DNA from: an uncultured Aquimarina sp.
GTDB lineage: Bacteria > Bacteroidota > Bacteroidia > Flavobacteriales > Flavobacteriaceae
Reading direction: 5' to 3'
DNA length: 64,000 nt
Assembly (NCBI RefSeq): GCF_947492405.1
Contig: NZ_CANLMP010000010.1
Span: 1-64,000 of the forward strand
In this document: positions 1-7,515 of the stretch, piece after piece
Layout of the letters: every line of letters begins with the position of its first letter
Numbering within the stretch: position 1 is the first letter of the stretch
Notes under the pieces: generated by a model
Database searches by the model: none
What the model was told of the DNA's origin: nothing
What the model saw: the letters and a program-made list of their open reading frames with translations, nothing else
Program-made: the position numbers and the translations under genes

Positions 1-116
1 TCAGCTGCATCTACAATTGCATCGTGTATAGCTTCACCTACAGCGTGTCCTGCGTTATAAGTTTCTTCACTTCCACCATTGATTTGTACTAATTCGTTTA
101 GATTTAATTCTTTCAT
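1..116 (-). CDS. double-glycine leader peptide, copy 1 (cut by window edge)
   Basis: A short reverse-strand gene whose 3' end lies outside the window; 38 codons are visible. The N-terminus MKELNLNELVQINGG is a classic double-glycine leader, the signal cut by C39 peptidase exporters. The visible core begins SEETYNAGHAVGEAIHDA and contains GHAVG, a GxxxG helix-packing motif like those of class IIb two-peptide bacteriocins. It differs at only a few bases from the gene at 155-310, so the two are recent tandem copies. The natural exporter partner is the C39 ABC transporter about 1.3 kb to the right. The core has no Cys, so no lanthionine or disulfide is expected. A bacteriocin-like or signalling role is inference. 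Confidence 0.8.
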   Translation of the reverse strand, partial: MKELNLNELVQINGGSEETYNAGHAVGEAIHDAIVDAA

Positions 117-154
117 GATTTTTAATTTTATATGTTAATATTTAGTGTGATATT

Positions 155-310
155 TTAGTTTCCGAATAATCCGTCAAAGAAACCTACTACAGCGTCAGCT
201 GCGTCTACAATTGCATCGTGTATCGCTTCACCTACAGCGTGTCCTGCGTTATAAGTTTCTTCACTTCCACCGTTGATCTGTACTAATTCGTTTAGATTTA
301 ATTCTTTCAT
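155..310 (-). CDS. double-glycine leader peptide, copy 2 (51 aa)
   Basis: A complete 51-residue precursor. The leader is MKELNLNELVQINGG. The 36-residue core starts SEETYNAGHAVG and ends VVGFFDGLFGN. I count seven acidic and no Lys or Arg residues in the core, so it is strongly anionic, unlike typical cationic bacteriocins. Alternating Ala/Val/Ile and Asp/Glu/His positions suggest an amphipathic helix, and there are two GxxxG motifs (GHAVG, GFFDG). The start is fixed by homology with copy 1 and by the leader. It lies in tandem with copies 1 and 3 on the same strand. Cleavage and export by the neighbouring C39 transporter follows from the family; the biological role is unknown. Confidence 0.85.
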   Translation of the reverse strand: MKELNLNELVQINGGSEETYNAGHAVGEAIHDAIVDAADAVVGFFDGLFGN

Positions 311-348
311 GATTTTTAATTTTATAAGTTATTATTTAATGTGATATT

Positions 349-534
349 TTAATTTCCTGTCAATCCGTCCCAAAAACCTTCGACAGCATCTACCGCGTCT
401 CCAACAGCTTCTACTACAGCATCAGCAGCATCAGATATAGCGTCAGCGGCATCAGTTAACCAATTTCCACCTTCAATTGCGTGTAACTCAAGATTGTTTA
501 ATTCTTGAACTCCAAAATTTTCTAAATTTTTCAT
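349..534 (-). CDS. double-glycine leader peptide, divergent third member (61 aa)
   Basis: A longer frame extends upstream to 726, but the real start is the ATG at 534, which gives MKNLENFGVQELNNL and a double-glycine site at residues 22-23 (HAIEGG). The core of about 38 residues begins NWLTDAADAISD and carries seven Asp, two Glu and no basic residue. It ends GFWDGLTGN, clearly homologous to the GFFDGLFGN end of copy 2, so the mature parts share ancestry although the leader differs. The repeated DAADA pattern points to an acidic amphipathic helix. As first gene of the tandem array it may pair with the copy 1/2 product as a two-peptide system; that is inference. Confidence 0.85.
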   Translation of the reverse strand: MKNLENFGVQELNNLELHAIEGGNWLTDAADAISDAADAVVEAVGDAVDAVEGFWDGLTGN

Positions 535-822
535 CTTTAAAATTTTATGATTAATATTTGTATAAGCTGTCAAATTGTTTTGGTGCACCTGTTTCGTTTT
601 GACAATGTAAAAGTAGGTTTGGGTAATCTCATTAATTGAGAGTGTATATTTAAAAATGTTAAAATTTGTTAATTTCCTGTGTTTTATGTGATAGAAACTG
701 ATTTTTAGGGCTGTTAGATACAACAATACAGTATCACGGAATTTTCGAAAGTATTTTATATGTAGATGAAATACTTAGAGGATTAAATTTTTAAAATGCG
801 ATAGTGGATATATTTAAGGCAT
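535..822. other. intergenic region upstream of the peptide array
   Basis: About 290 bp between the peptide array and the terminator of the exporter operon. It should hold the promoter of the peptide array. I find no convincing TAnnTTTG box on the reverse strand and no copy of the ATTC...CAGAC operator seen elsewhere in the locus. It is AT-rich and otherwise featureless. Confidence 0.4.
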
Positions 823-853
823 AAAAAAAGGGAGCTGTAGAAAACAAACTCCC
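823..853 (-). terminator. intrinsic terminator closing the exporter operon
   Basis: Read on the reverse strand, GGGAG, a 14-nt loop and CTCCC are followed by seven T. It sits 27 bp after the stop of the 53-residue gene, so the exporter operon ends here and the peptide array must have its own promoter. Confidence 0.85.
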
Positions 854-879
854 ATTTTACGAATCAAACTTAATATTTT

Positions 880-1041
880 TTAAAACCAATTAGATATTTC
901 AGCCGTAGTATCATTTAGATCGATGTCATAATCTTCTGAATACATCATCACATCAGAAATTACCGATTGGAGTTCTGGATCATTTACAAGTTGATCGATT
1001 TGTTGATCAAGTAATCTAACTTCCTTTTCATTTTTCTTCAT
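880..1041 (-). CDS. 53-residue acidic protein, last gene of exporter operon
   Basis: An ATG frame from 1041 to TAA at 880, starting 19 bp after the HTH gene and ending just before the operon terminator. The product starts MKKNEKEVRLLDQQIDQLV and ends TTAEISNWF. It has no double-glycine site, Cys or transmembrane segment; the first half looks helical and charged, the second half is acidic. I do not recognise it. Its position as the last cistron suggests a small accessory or immunity-like role, or another unprocessed peptide, but nothing in the sequence decides this. Confidence 0.6.
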   Translation of the reverse strand: MKKNEKEVRLLDQQIDQLVNDPELQSVISDVMMYSEDYDIDLNDTTAEISNWF

Positions 1042-1060
1042 GAGTTCTTTTAGATTTTAA

Positions 1061-1393
1061 TTATACCGTTTTTAGATATGGATAGTTAAAACCAGGTTCC
1101 ATTAAAACTCTTTGGAAACTTCCTCCACTGATTTCCAGGACCTCTTCTCCTTGAAGATCCCTTGTATAAAAACCAAACTTAAAGCTGACCTGTTCTTCAT
1201 ATACATAACTTTGTAATCCAATATCAAAAACTATTGGAGCGTTTAATCGTTTCATCACTTCAAAAACTCTAAATAATGAAGCTTTTGATATATCCAGTCT
1301 TCTGGCCAGCTTTCGCGGGTTTCCAGTTGCTTGTAATCGTATTAATCTATCTAATCGTTCTATTAATTCTATTTGTCTTTCTATTTTTGTCAT
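1061..1393 (-). CDS. winged-HTH DNA-binding protein (110 aa)
   Basis: A small protein with an N-terminal helix-turn-helix (about residues 12-55; LARRLDISKASLFRVFEVM fits an HTH_11/DeoR-like recognition helix pair) followed by about 55 residues of predicted strands. The domain type suggests DNA binding. It lies 33 bp downstream of the C39 exporter gene and upstream of the 53-residue gene in one operon, so it probably controls this locus or the peptide array. No ligand-binding or phosphoacceptor domain is visible. Confidence 0.75.
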   Translation of the reverse strand: MTKIERQIELIERLDRLIRLQATGNPRKLARRLDISKASLFRVFEVMKRLNAPIVFDIGLQSYVYEEQVSFKFGFYTRDLQGEEVLEISGGSFQRVLMEPGFNYPYLKTV

Positions 1394-1425
1394 GATTCGA
1401 ATGTTTTATTAAAAATTCCTTATAG

Positions 1426-3609
1426 TTATGCCACTGCATCTATTTTATTGATGTAATCTAACGCTGGCATTTGTTGCTGCCACAGCTGATAATACTTTTC
1501 TTTGCGTTGATATAGGTCTTGATGATTTCCTTCTTCTAATACTTCCCCTTTTTCGAGTACTACGATTTTATCGGCTTCGATTACAGTGCTTAAACGGTGT
1601 GCAATGACTATAATGGTTTTGTTTTCAGTTCTTAGATTCTGGATAGTATTTTGTATATAGTTTTCGGATGCACTATCCAGAGAAGATGTTGCTTCGTCAA
1701 GTACTAATATTTCGGGCTTTTTATATAGCGCTCTGGCAATGGCAATTCGCTGTTTCTGTCCTCCGGATAAAGATGCACCGTTTTCTCCTAAATAGGTATT
1801 AAAACCATTTGGTAAATCTTCAATAAATTTTAAAATTCCAATATTTTTACAGATTGTAATAATTTCTTCCATATTAGGATTGAACTGACCAACAGCAATA
1901 TTTTCTATGACATTACCGGCAAAAAGATCGATTTGTTGAGGTACAACACCAACTATTTCTCTGAGGCTGTTATTGTCTATGTAACGTAGGTCTTTATCTC
2001 CGATACTAATAATACCACTTCGGATTGGATAAATGTTTTGTAGTAAAGACATTAGTGTTGATTTTCCGGAACCACTTTCACCAACAATAGCGGTTAATTC
2101 TCCTTTGTTTATGGTAAGGTTAAATTTTTTGAAAACTTCTTTTCTGCTACCATATCGAAAAGCAACGTCAGTAAAAGAAATATTTCCAACAGCTTCTCTA
2201 TTCAGTTTCATTTTATTTTCTGTCTCCTCTCGTTCTAAATCCATGATTTCAAAAAGACGGTCCGCTGCGATCAGTGCATTTTGTATTTGTTTGTTTGCTC
2301 CAACCAAGCTAGCTACAGGTCCAGTAAAATATCCAACAATGGCATAGAAAGACATCAGTTCTCCTGCGGTGATTTCTCTTTCGATTACAAAAAAGGAACC
2401 TGACCATAGTAAAATGATGATAAATAATTGAGCAATGATTCCTGTTGATGTTTTAGAGAACACAGAGTTCAATGCGGATTTATATCCTGTTTGTAGTAAA
2501 CCAATGAATCGGGTTTCGGTTTTGATATTGGCAAAATCCTCCAGACCAAAACGCTTAATGGTTCCAACAGAGGTTATAGATTCTACTAGTTGGCTTTGCA
2601 AATCTGCTCCTTTTTCCATCACTTTACGCTCAACTTTCCTATTCAATTTATTCATGATATAATAAATACTTGCATACAATGGTATTACACATAACATGAT
2701 TAAAGCGAGTTTCCAGTAATAGAAAAACATTAATCCAAATGAGAAAAAGAGTATCATTATATTAACGGTAAGCGATAGCGCCACTCCATTGATAAAATTC
2801 CTGATCTTGACTGCATCTCCAATTCTAGAGGTGATTTCACCAACTCTCATAGTGTCGAAGAACTGTTGTGGAAGTTTTAGTAAGTGTTTATAATATCCTA
2901 GAATCAATCTGGTATCGATTTGCTGGCCAGTTTTGATTAGGAATACATCCTTAAAAACACCAATAACAAACTTCAAAGCCAATAACCCTAGCATAATAAC
3001 ACCTAGCAGATTTAGTAGTTTGGTGTTTCCGCCTACCAACACATAATCTGTTATTTTTTGTATAAATATAGAAGTAGAAAACCCCAGTAGCGTGTATACA
3101 ACTGCTCCTACCAATGCTTGGAAAACTATTAGTTTATGAGGCTTTAATAAATACCAAAATCGTTTATAGGAAGAGATTTTTTGATTTCCTTTTTCAAAAT
3201 TTTCATTTGGAGATATAAGTACTAATACGCCTGTCCATTCTTTTTTGAATTCTTCATGTGATTTTTTATGCATTCTCCCATCTCCAGGATCCATCACAAG
3301 AACGTATTTTTTTGTTACTTCGTAGATCACCACAAAATGTTGAAGCTTTCCTCTAACAATTAAGTGGGCGATTGTCGGTTTAGGAATTTTTGATAAACTT
3401 TCAAAATCTCCCCGAACACCTTTTGCGGTAAATCCAATTTTCTGAGCGGCTTCCATAAGTCCCAGTATATTCGTCCCTTTTTGATCGGTACTTGCATACT
3501 GTCGTATTCTAGCGATTGGAAGTTTTAAATTATAGTGAGCAGATATAGATGCCAGACAAGCAGCTCCGCAATCTGTAATATCGTGTTGTTTGATTTTAAT
3601 TTTTGCCAT
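1426..3609 (-). CDS. C39 peptidase-containing ABC exporter (bacteriocin/peptide secretion)
   Basis: A 727-residue transporter that cuts double-glycine leaders and exports the core. Start chosen at MAKIKIKQHDITDCGAAC (3609) rather than an upstream ATG, because family members begin just before the catalytic Cys. Peptidase C39 triad: Cys14, His91, Asp107. Six-helix membrane domain about 165-445. ATP-binding domain about 485-715 with Walker A GESGSGKST, signature LSGGQKQRIAIARAL, Walker B ILVLDEA and the H-loop AHRLST. It follows the HlyD gene with a short gap. Substrates are most likely the GG-leader peptides at 1-534 and 7262-7441. Its outer-membrane partner (TolC type) is not in the window. 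Confidence 0.95.
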   Translation of the reverse strand: MAKIKIKQHDITDCGAACLASISAHYNLKLPIARIRQYASTDQKGTNILGLMEAAQKIGFTAKGVRGDFESLSKIPKPTIAHLIVRGKLQHFVVIYEVTKKYVLVMDPGDGRMHKKSHEEFKKEWTGVLVLISPNENFEKGNQKISSYKRFWYLLKPHKLIVFQALVGAVVYTLLGFSTSIFIQKITDYVLVGGNTKLLNLLGVIMLGLLALKFVIGVFKDVFLIKTGQQIDTRLILGYYKHLLKLPQQFFDTMRVGEITSRIGDAVKIRNFINGVALSLTVNIMILFFSFGLMFFYYWKLALIMLCVIPLYASIYYIMNKLNRKVERKVMEKGADLQSQLVESITSVGTIKRFGLEDFANIKTETRFIGLLQTGYKSALNSVFSKTSTGIIAQLFIIILLWSGSFFVIEREITAGELMSFYAIVGYFTGPVASLVGANKQIQNALIAADRLFEIMDLEREETENKMKLNREAVGNISFTDVAFRYGSRKEVFKKFNLTINKGELTAIVGESGSGKSTLMSLLQNIYPIRSGIISIGDKDLRYIDNNSLREIVGVVPQQIDLFAGNVIENIAVGQFNPNMEEIITICKNIGILKFIEDLPNGFNTYLGENGASLSGGQKQRIAIARALYKKPEILVLDEATSSLDSASENYIQNTIQNLRTENKTIIVIAHRLSTVIEADKIVVLEKGEVLEEGNHQDLYQRKEKYYQLWQQQMPALDYINKIDAVA

Positions 3610-3680
3610 TTTGTATAGATTTTTAGTAGTTAGTATCAAGTTTATAATTGCTAATGCCTTTGTACTTACCACTTTTTATT

Positions 3681-4850
3681 TTATTGTTCAATTTGTGCGA
3701 TGGTTGGACTGGATGGATTCAACCAATCATCTACTTTATCGTAGAGCAGATCAAATAGTGTTCGTTCTGTTAGCTGAAATCGAGCGCTTAGGGTCATTCC
3801 TTTATTAAAATTTCCTTTAAAACCATTTTTAAGTTCCAGATGTTTTTGATCTATGGCGCAGCGAACCTTAAAAACTGGTTGATTGTTGACCAGATCTACG
3901 TCTTTGCTGATGTCCAGGATTTTTCCGGTAGCCAATCCCCATTGATTGTAGTTAAATGCATCTACCTGAAAACTTACATTCTTTGCTTTGCTTATCAGTC
4001 CGATATCAGATGGGGAGAGGTAACATTCTACTATTAAACCAGTATCTGGAGATATTTCCGCAATAGGAGTGCCACTGATGATCATGCTTCCGGGTTCTAT
4101 ACCTTTTACACTCTTTAATATACCATCAATAGGAGCAGTGATCATATATTCTTTTTGGTTTTGGACTATCTGGGATACACTACTTTCTAACTCTCGTAAC
4201 TGAGCAGAATAATCAGTAAGCATGGTCTGCCAGGTGTTTTTTTGCTGTTTTCTGTATTGCTTTAGATTGGTTATAGATAATTGATGTTCAAAATCGCTAT
4301 TCTCAAATTCTATTTTGGCAATTACTCCTTTTTTATATAGTTTCTGATCCCGTTCAAAATCTATTAAGGTTTTCTCGTAACGTGTTTGTAATTCTCCTAT
4401 TTTTTGAGTGTAATACAAGTATTCTTTTTGATAGCGAGCTGATTTTATTTTTAGGAAAATTGGATTAGAAGTATTGATTATATATTCGCAATCAGTGATG
4501 AACTGTTGGATTTCTTCAATTTTAGAGGTAGAAAACTGTATTTTCTGATCCAGGATTTTTTTATTGGTCATTAATAGGGTGTCTCCTTTTTTTACTATTT
4601 GGTTATCTAGTAGATTTACAAATACTACCTTACCAGATTGTAGTGGAGTGATAGCAATACGTTCTTTACTAGGTTTAAGCATGCCACGAGCAGTAGTATA
4701 AATATCCACTTTTATAAAAGGTAACAGAATCAACACGATCAGTATAGCAACCAAAATCAATCCATAAATTATTTTACTACTGTTCTGATGTTTAAACTGG
4801 TGTACCTCTACCGTATTTTCGATTATTTCTTTAGGAAATAGTTGTTTCAT
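3681..4850 (-). CDS. HlyD-family membrane fusion protein of the peptide exporter
   Basis: A 389-residue periplasmic adaptor: one N-terminal transmembrane helix (about residues 29-47), a beta-barrel/lipoyl segment (DIYTTARGMLKPSK, SGKVVFVNLLDNQIVKKGD), a long coiled-coil hairpin (about 95-235), the second lipoyl half (APIDGILKSVKGIEPGSMI) and a C-terminal beta domain. It is the first gene of the operon, before the C39 ABC gene, the usual bacteriocin secretion pair. It should link the inner-membrane ABC protein to an outer-membrane channel. A reverse-strand promoter lies about 105 bp upstream. Confidence 0.92.
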   Translation of the reverse strand: MKQLFPKEIIENTVEVHQFKHQNSSKIIYGLILVAILIVLILLPFIKVDIYTTARGMLKPSKERIAITPLQSGKVVFVNLLDNQIVKKGDTLLMTNKKILDQKIQFSTSKIEEIQQFITDCEYIINTSNPIFLKIKSARYQKEYLYYTQKIGELQTRYEKTLIDFERDQKLYKKGVIAKIEFENSDFEHQLSITNLKQYRKQQKNTWQTMLTDYSAQLRELESSVSQIVQNQKEYMITAPIDGILKSVKGIEPGSMIISGTPIAEISPDTGLIVECYLSPSDIGLISKAKNVSFQVDAFNYNQWGLATGKILDISKDVDLVNNQPVFKVRCAIDQKHLELKNGFKGNFNKGMTLSARFQLTERTLFDLLYDKVDDWLNPSSPTIAQIEQ

Positions 4851-4965
4851 GTTTTGTGTGTTTGCAGATTAATAAATCAATTGATATAAGTATATCATAA
4901 ATTCTACGAGATGATGAACGAGTTTTGTGAGTAGTGTGATCATAATAAATGAATTATTGATGTCT

Positions 4966-4997
4966 CAAATATAACTTCGATAAAAGCTTAGTAACAA
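4966..4997 (-). promoter_or_regulatory. promoter of the exporter operon (reverse strand)
   Basis: On the reverse strand TATATTTG (4966-4973) matches the Bacteroidota -7 box TAnnTTTG, with TTG (4995-4997) 21 bp upstream as a -33 element. The transcript would start near 4958, leaving about a 105-nt leader before the HlyD gene. The direct-repeat operator at 5013-5050 begins 15 bp beyond the -33 element, a position typical of an activator. Confidence 0.6.
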
Positions 4998-5012
4998 GGG
5001 AACTACATCTGC

Positions 5013-5050
5013 ATTCGGGAAAACAGACCCGTTATTCGCGGAATCCAGAC
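5013..5050. promoter_or_regulatory. direct-repeat operator A
   Basis: Two head-to-tail copies: ATTCGGGAAAACAGAC (5013-5028) and ATTCGCGGAATCCAGAC (5034-5050), 21-22 bp apart, or two helical turns. The same pattern recurs at 7143-7180. Direct repeats at this spacing suit AraC-family proteins, and the TPR/AraC gene starts 326 bp to the right. It lies between the divergent exporter and regulator promoters, so it may control both. Assignment to that regulator is inference. Confidence 0.6.
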
Positions 5051-5109
5051 TAGGTTTTTTTAATGTAAACAACTGGTTAATTGTTATTTAAAAAAAAGGA
5101 TAAGAAAAC

Positions 5110-5138
5110 TTTACAGAAAAAGGAAAGTAGTATATTTG
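5110..5138 (+). promoter_or_regulatory. promoter for the TPR/AraC regulator
   Basis: TATATTTG at 5131-5138 is a full -7 consensus, with TTTA at 5110-5113 and a 17-bp spacer as -33. It leaves a leader of about 230 nt before the gene at 5377. The leader contains two CCCCTT runs (near 5165 and 5206) that can pair alternatively with an AAGGG at 5221-5225; I cannot say whether this is regulatory. Confidence 0.6.
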
Positions 5139-5376
5139 CACCCTACTAAAAATGTAGACTAATACCCCTTCTAACAAAAAAACTTACAAACTCAGTATGT
5201 AAACCCCTTTTAGAAAATAGAAGGGAAAAAATATACTGATATTGCAACTACTTTATAGCATACATACGTATGTTGGTGTATATAATGGATGGTATCTTTA
5301 TATAAAACCTAAGAGCTATAGGGTGTTTGGCAAGTGTTACTAATAGTTTTTTAATAAAGAAAATATCGTTCACTTA

Positions 5377-7083
5377 ATGATAAAAAGTTACTTCAGTATA
5401 GTTTTATATATAGTATTCGTTTTTTTTCAGAATGTAAATGCTCAAAATGATGAATTATCTAAAGATTCGTTGACTACTAAGAGTTATTTAGAATTGTCTA
5501 AAAGATTTGATCAATACAAAAAAGATATTGATATATCTAAACGATACGCAACTGCCTTTCTTGTTAAAGCAAAAACAGAGAATAACATCATCAAGCAAGC
5601 GGATGGATACTATATGCTCGCTAAAATTGTTGATAAACCTCAAGCACTAAGATATACAGATAGTATTATTGATCTGACTAAAGAACAAGATGATTTTACA
5701 TATCCTGCTGAAGCTCATTTGTTTAAAGCAAGATTGCTTGGGGTAACTGGTCGTTACAGACAAGCAATGGAGGAGTTAGTAGAGGCTAATAATTATGCAA
5801 ATAAAAAGGATAATTTAAGTCAACAAGCTAGAATTAAGTATTTTATTGCGATTTTAAAAAACAATCTTGGAGAGCATGAAGAAACTCTAGAAATATTTAA
5901 GTCTTTAATTAGATATTATGAAGAAAAGAATGATGATAACGAAAAGTATAATTATCTAAAAACTTTATATGCATTGGGAGATGCTTATAATAGAAATAAA
6001 AAATATGATTCAGCATTTGCTGAAAATTTTAAGGGAATCCGATTCTCTCTCTCTCTTAAAGATAGTGTTTTGTATAGGAGATTTCTGTTGTCTTCAGCAA
6101 TTACGCACTTTTACATTGAAGAATATAATGCATCAATTGATAGTATTAAAAAATTCAAAAGTTTGAAAAATAAGAAAACCGATAAAATACTATCTATGCT
6201 TGCTGATCTGTACATAGGAAAGAGTTATATTGGTTTGAACCAACACGAAAGTGCTTTACCTTATTTAATTAATGTTGATTATGAAATATTTGAGAATAAC
6301 AGATTTTCACCTGACTTAAGATCTGTTTATGAAAGTCTAATTGTTGTACATAAGAAATTAAGTGATGAAAAAAAGCAACTTTACTATATTAATAGATTAT
6401 TAAGTTTTGATAGTATAACTGATCAAGATACTAAAGTCTTGTATAAGAAAATTAACAGTGAATATTCCACCCCAAATTTGTTATTAGAAAAACAAGTAAT
6501 TATAGATTCTCTAAAACAGAACAGTCAAAATAGGAATATTGTCATTGTTTTTTTAGTAATATTCTCCTTTGCCTTACTGTTGTTTCTTTATTTTAATAAT
6601 AAAAAGAAGAAGATCTATCAACGAAGGTTTCAGGAAATGTTTGACGAGAAAAAGGAGACTATTCAAGTAATTACAGAACCCGAAGCCAAAAAACAAGATC
6701 AAGATATTGGAATATCAGAAGATATCGTTTCGGATATTCTCAGAAAACTAGACGTTTTTGAGGAGAAACATGAATTTTTACATTCTAATATTACCGTAAG
6801 TTCTTTATCAAAAGATTTAAAGACAAATTCTAAATATCTCTCCAAGACCATTAACTTCTACAAGCAAAAAAGTTTTAGTAACTACATAAATGATCTTAGG
6901 ATTCATTTTGTAGTTGAAAGGCTAAAATCCGACACGAAATTTAGAAAGTATACGATCAAGGCGATAGCTAATGAAAGTGGTTTTAATACAACAGAGGCTT
7001 TTTCTAAATCCTTTTATAAAACTACGGGTATCTATCCTTCCTTTTTCCTTAAACAATTAGAAAAAAAAGAAGTTCATAAGTGA
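5377..7083 (+). CDS. membrane-anchored TPR/AraC-family transcriptional regulator, paralogue 1
   Basis: A 568-residue one-component regulator. Residues 1-23 are a signal or anchor ending NVNAQ; about 40-370 form tetratricopeptide-like helical repeats; about 388-408 are a transmembrane helix followed by KKKK; about 444-565 hold an AraC-type double HTH (VSSLSKDLKTNSKYLSKTI and IKAIANESGFNTTEAFSKSF). The layout puts the TPR solenoid in the periplasm and the DNA-binding domain in the cytoplasm. TPR solenoids bind peptides in several bacterial sensing systems, so a peptide ligand is plausible here beside an exporter and a GG-leader precursor. It is divergent from the exporter operon across operator A. 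A paralogue lies at 20876-22600. Confidence 0.88.
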   Translation: MIKSYFSIVLYIVFVFFQNVNAQNDELSKDSLTTKSYLELSKRFDQYKKDIDISKRYATAFLVKAKTENNIIKQADGYYMLAKIVDKPQALRYTDSIIDLTKEQDDFTYPAEAHLFKARLLGVTGRYRQAMEELVEANNYANKKDNLSQQARIKYFIAILKNNLGEHEETLEIFKSLIRYYEEKNDDNEKYNYLKTLYALGDAYNRNKKYDSAFAENFKGIRFSLSLKDSVLYRRFLLSSAITHFYIEEYNASIDSIKKFKSLKNKKTDKILSMLADLYIGKSYIGLNQHESALPYLINVDYEIFENNRFSPDLRSVYESLIVVHKKLSDEKKQLYYINRLLSFDSITDQDTKVLYKKINSEYSTPNLLLEKQVIIDSLKQNSQNRNIVIVFLVIFSFALLLFLYFNNKKKKIYQRRFQEMFDEKKETIQVITEPEAKKQDQDIGISEDIVSDILRKLDVFEEKHEFLHSNITVSSLSKDLKTNSKYLSKTINFYKQKSFSNYINDLRIHFVVERLKSDTKFRKYTIKAIANESGFNTTEAFSKSFYKTTGIYPSFFLKQLEKKEVHK

Positions 7084-7142
7084 TTAGATTTGTTTTTGAG
7101 ACCGTGAAATAAAAGTCTGTAAAACAATGAATTAAAAAAGCT

Positions 7143-7180
7143 ATTCCTTAAAAACAGACTCTGTATTCCTGAAAACAGAC
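7143..7180. promoter_or_regulatory. direct-repeat operator B
   Basis: Two head-to-tail copies: ATTCCTTAAAAACAGAC (7143-7159) and ATTCCTGAAAACAGAC (7165-7180), again 21-22 bp apart. The -7 box of the precursor gene begins 42 bp after the end of this site; in operator A the near edge is 39 bp from the exporter -7 box. The matching distances support one activator acting at both promoters. Confidence 0.6.
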
Positions 7181-7222
7181 AAGCAAACTGATAGGAAGTA
7201 GTTTTTTTCTACCATAAATAAA

Positions 7223-7230
7223 TACATTTG
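7223..7230 (+). promoter_or_regulatory. -7 box of the GG-leader precursor/peptidase operon
   Basis: TACATTTG fits TAnnTTTG. A T-run at 7202-7208 lies about where -33 should be but lacks TTTG, as expected of an activator-dependent promoter. The transcript would begin near 7237, about 25 nt before the precursor ATG. Confidence 0.55.
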
Positions 7231-7261
7231 TTCCACAATCACTTTTCAAAAAAAATCACAA

Positions 7262-7441
7262 ATGAAAAAATCACACATCAAAAAAAAGCTTACACTAGAA
7301 AAAATGAACATTGCGAAACTTAATAATTTATCTTCTATACGAGGAGGAAGTATTATCAATATGATGGATAGTATTAACTCATTGAATAATGAAGATGATG
7401 ACAATGATGATAGCAGTACTATAGATACTTGGGGAGGCTGA
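7262..7441 (+). CDS. GG-leader natural-product precursor peptide (59 aa)
   Basis: ATG at 7262 to TGA at 7441. The leader (residues 1-29) contains KLTLEKMNIAKLNNLSSI and ends in RGG, matching the Bacteroidota GG-leader precursor type (LxLxK..iakL...GG). The 30-residue core starts SIINMMDSINSLNN, runs through EDDDNDD and ends STIDTWGG. It has no Cys, so thioether rings are excluded; Ser/Thr and Asp/Glu would allow ester or amide cross-links but no ATP-grasp gene is nearby. It directly precedes a prolyl-oligopeptidase lipoprotein (74-bp gap) and follows operator B. Export by the C39 transporter is likely; signal or antimicrobial function is inference. Confidence 0.8.
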   Translation: MKKSHIKKKLTLEKMNIAKLNNLSSIRGGSIINMMDSINSLNNEDDDNDDSSTIDTWGG

Positions 7442-7515
7442 TTAAAGCTCTATAATAAAGATCTAAGACTTAAGGTATAAGTTTTAGTGAATTTAACCTT
7501 TTTAGATTCAAACCT

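Larger units (their letters stand above)
1..356. repeat. tandem duplication unit (about 194-bp period) carrying peptide genes
   Basis: Positions 1-160 match about 195-354 closely, both inside the peptide genes and in the short spacers between them (gatttttaattttata followed by a TGTGATATTTTA stretch). The period is 194 bp. The 3' end of the third peptide gene and its downstream spacer are also related. This is gene amplification by tandem duplication, and the array may continue left of the window. Confidence 0.75.

Noticed and set aside
535..726. N-terminal extension of the third peptide gene up to an ATG at 726
   Set aside because: The extension has no signal-like features, is not shared by the sister peptides, and the internal ATG at 534 gives a complete GG leader.
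5160..5230. Possible riboswitch or attenuator in the leader of the 5377 gene
   Set aside because: Repeated CCCCTT runs and one AAGGG are visible but no stable consistent fold or terminator follows.
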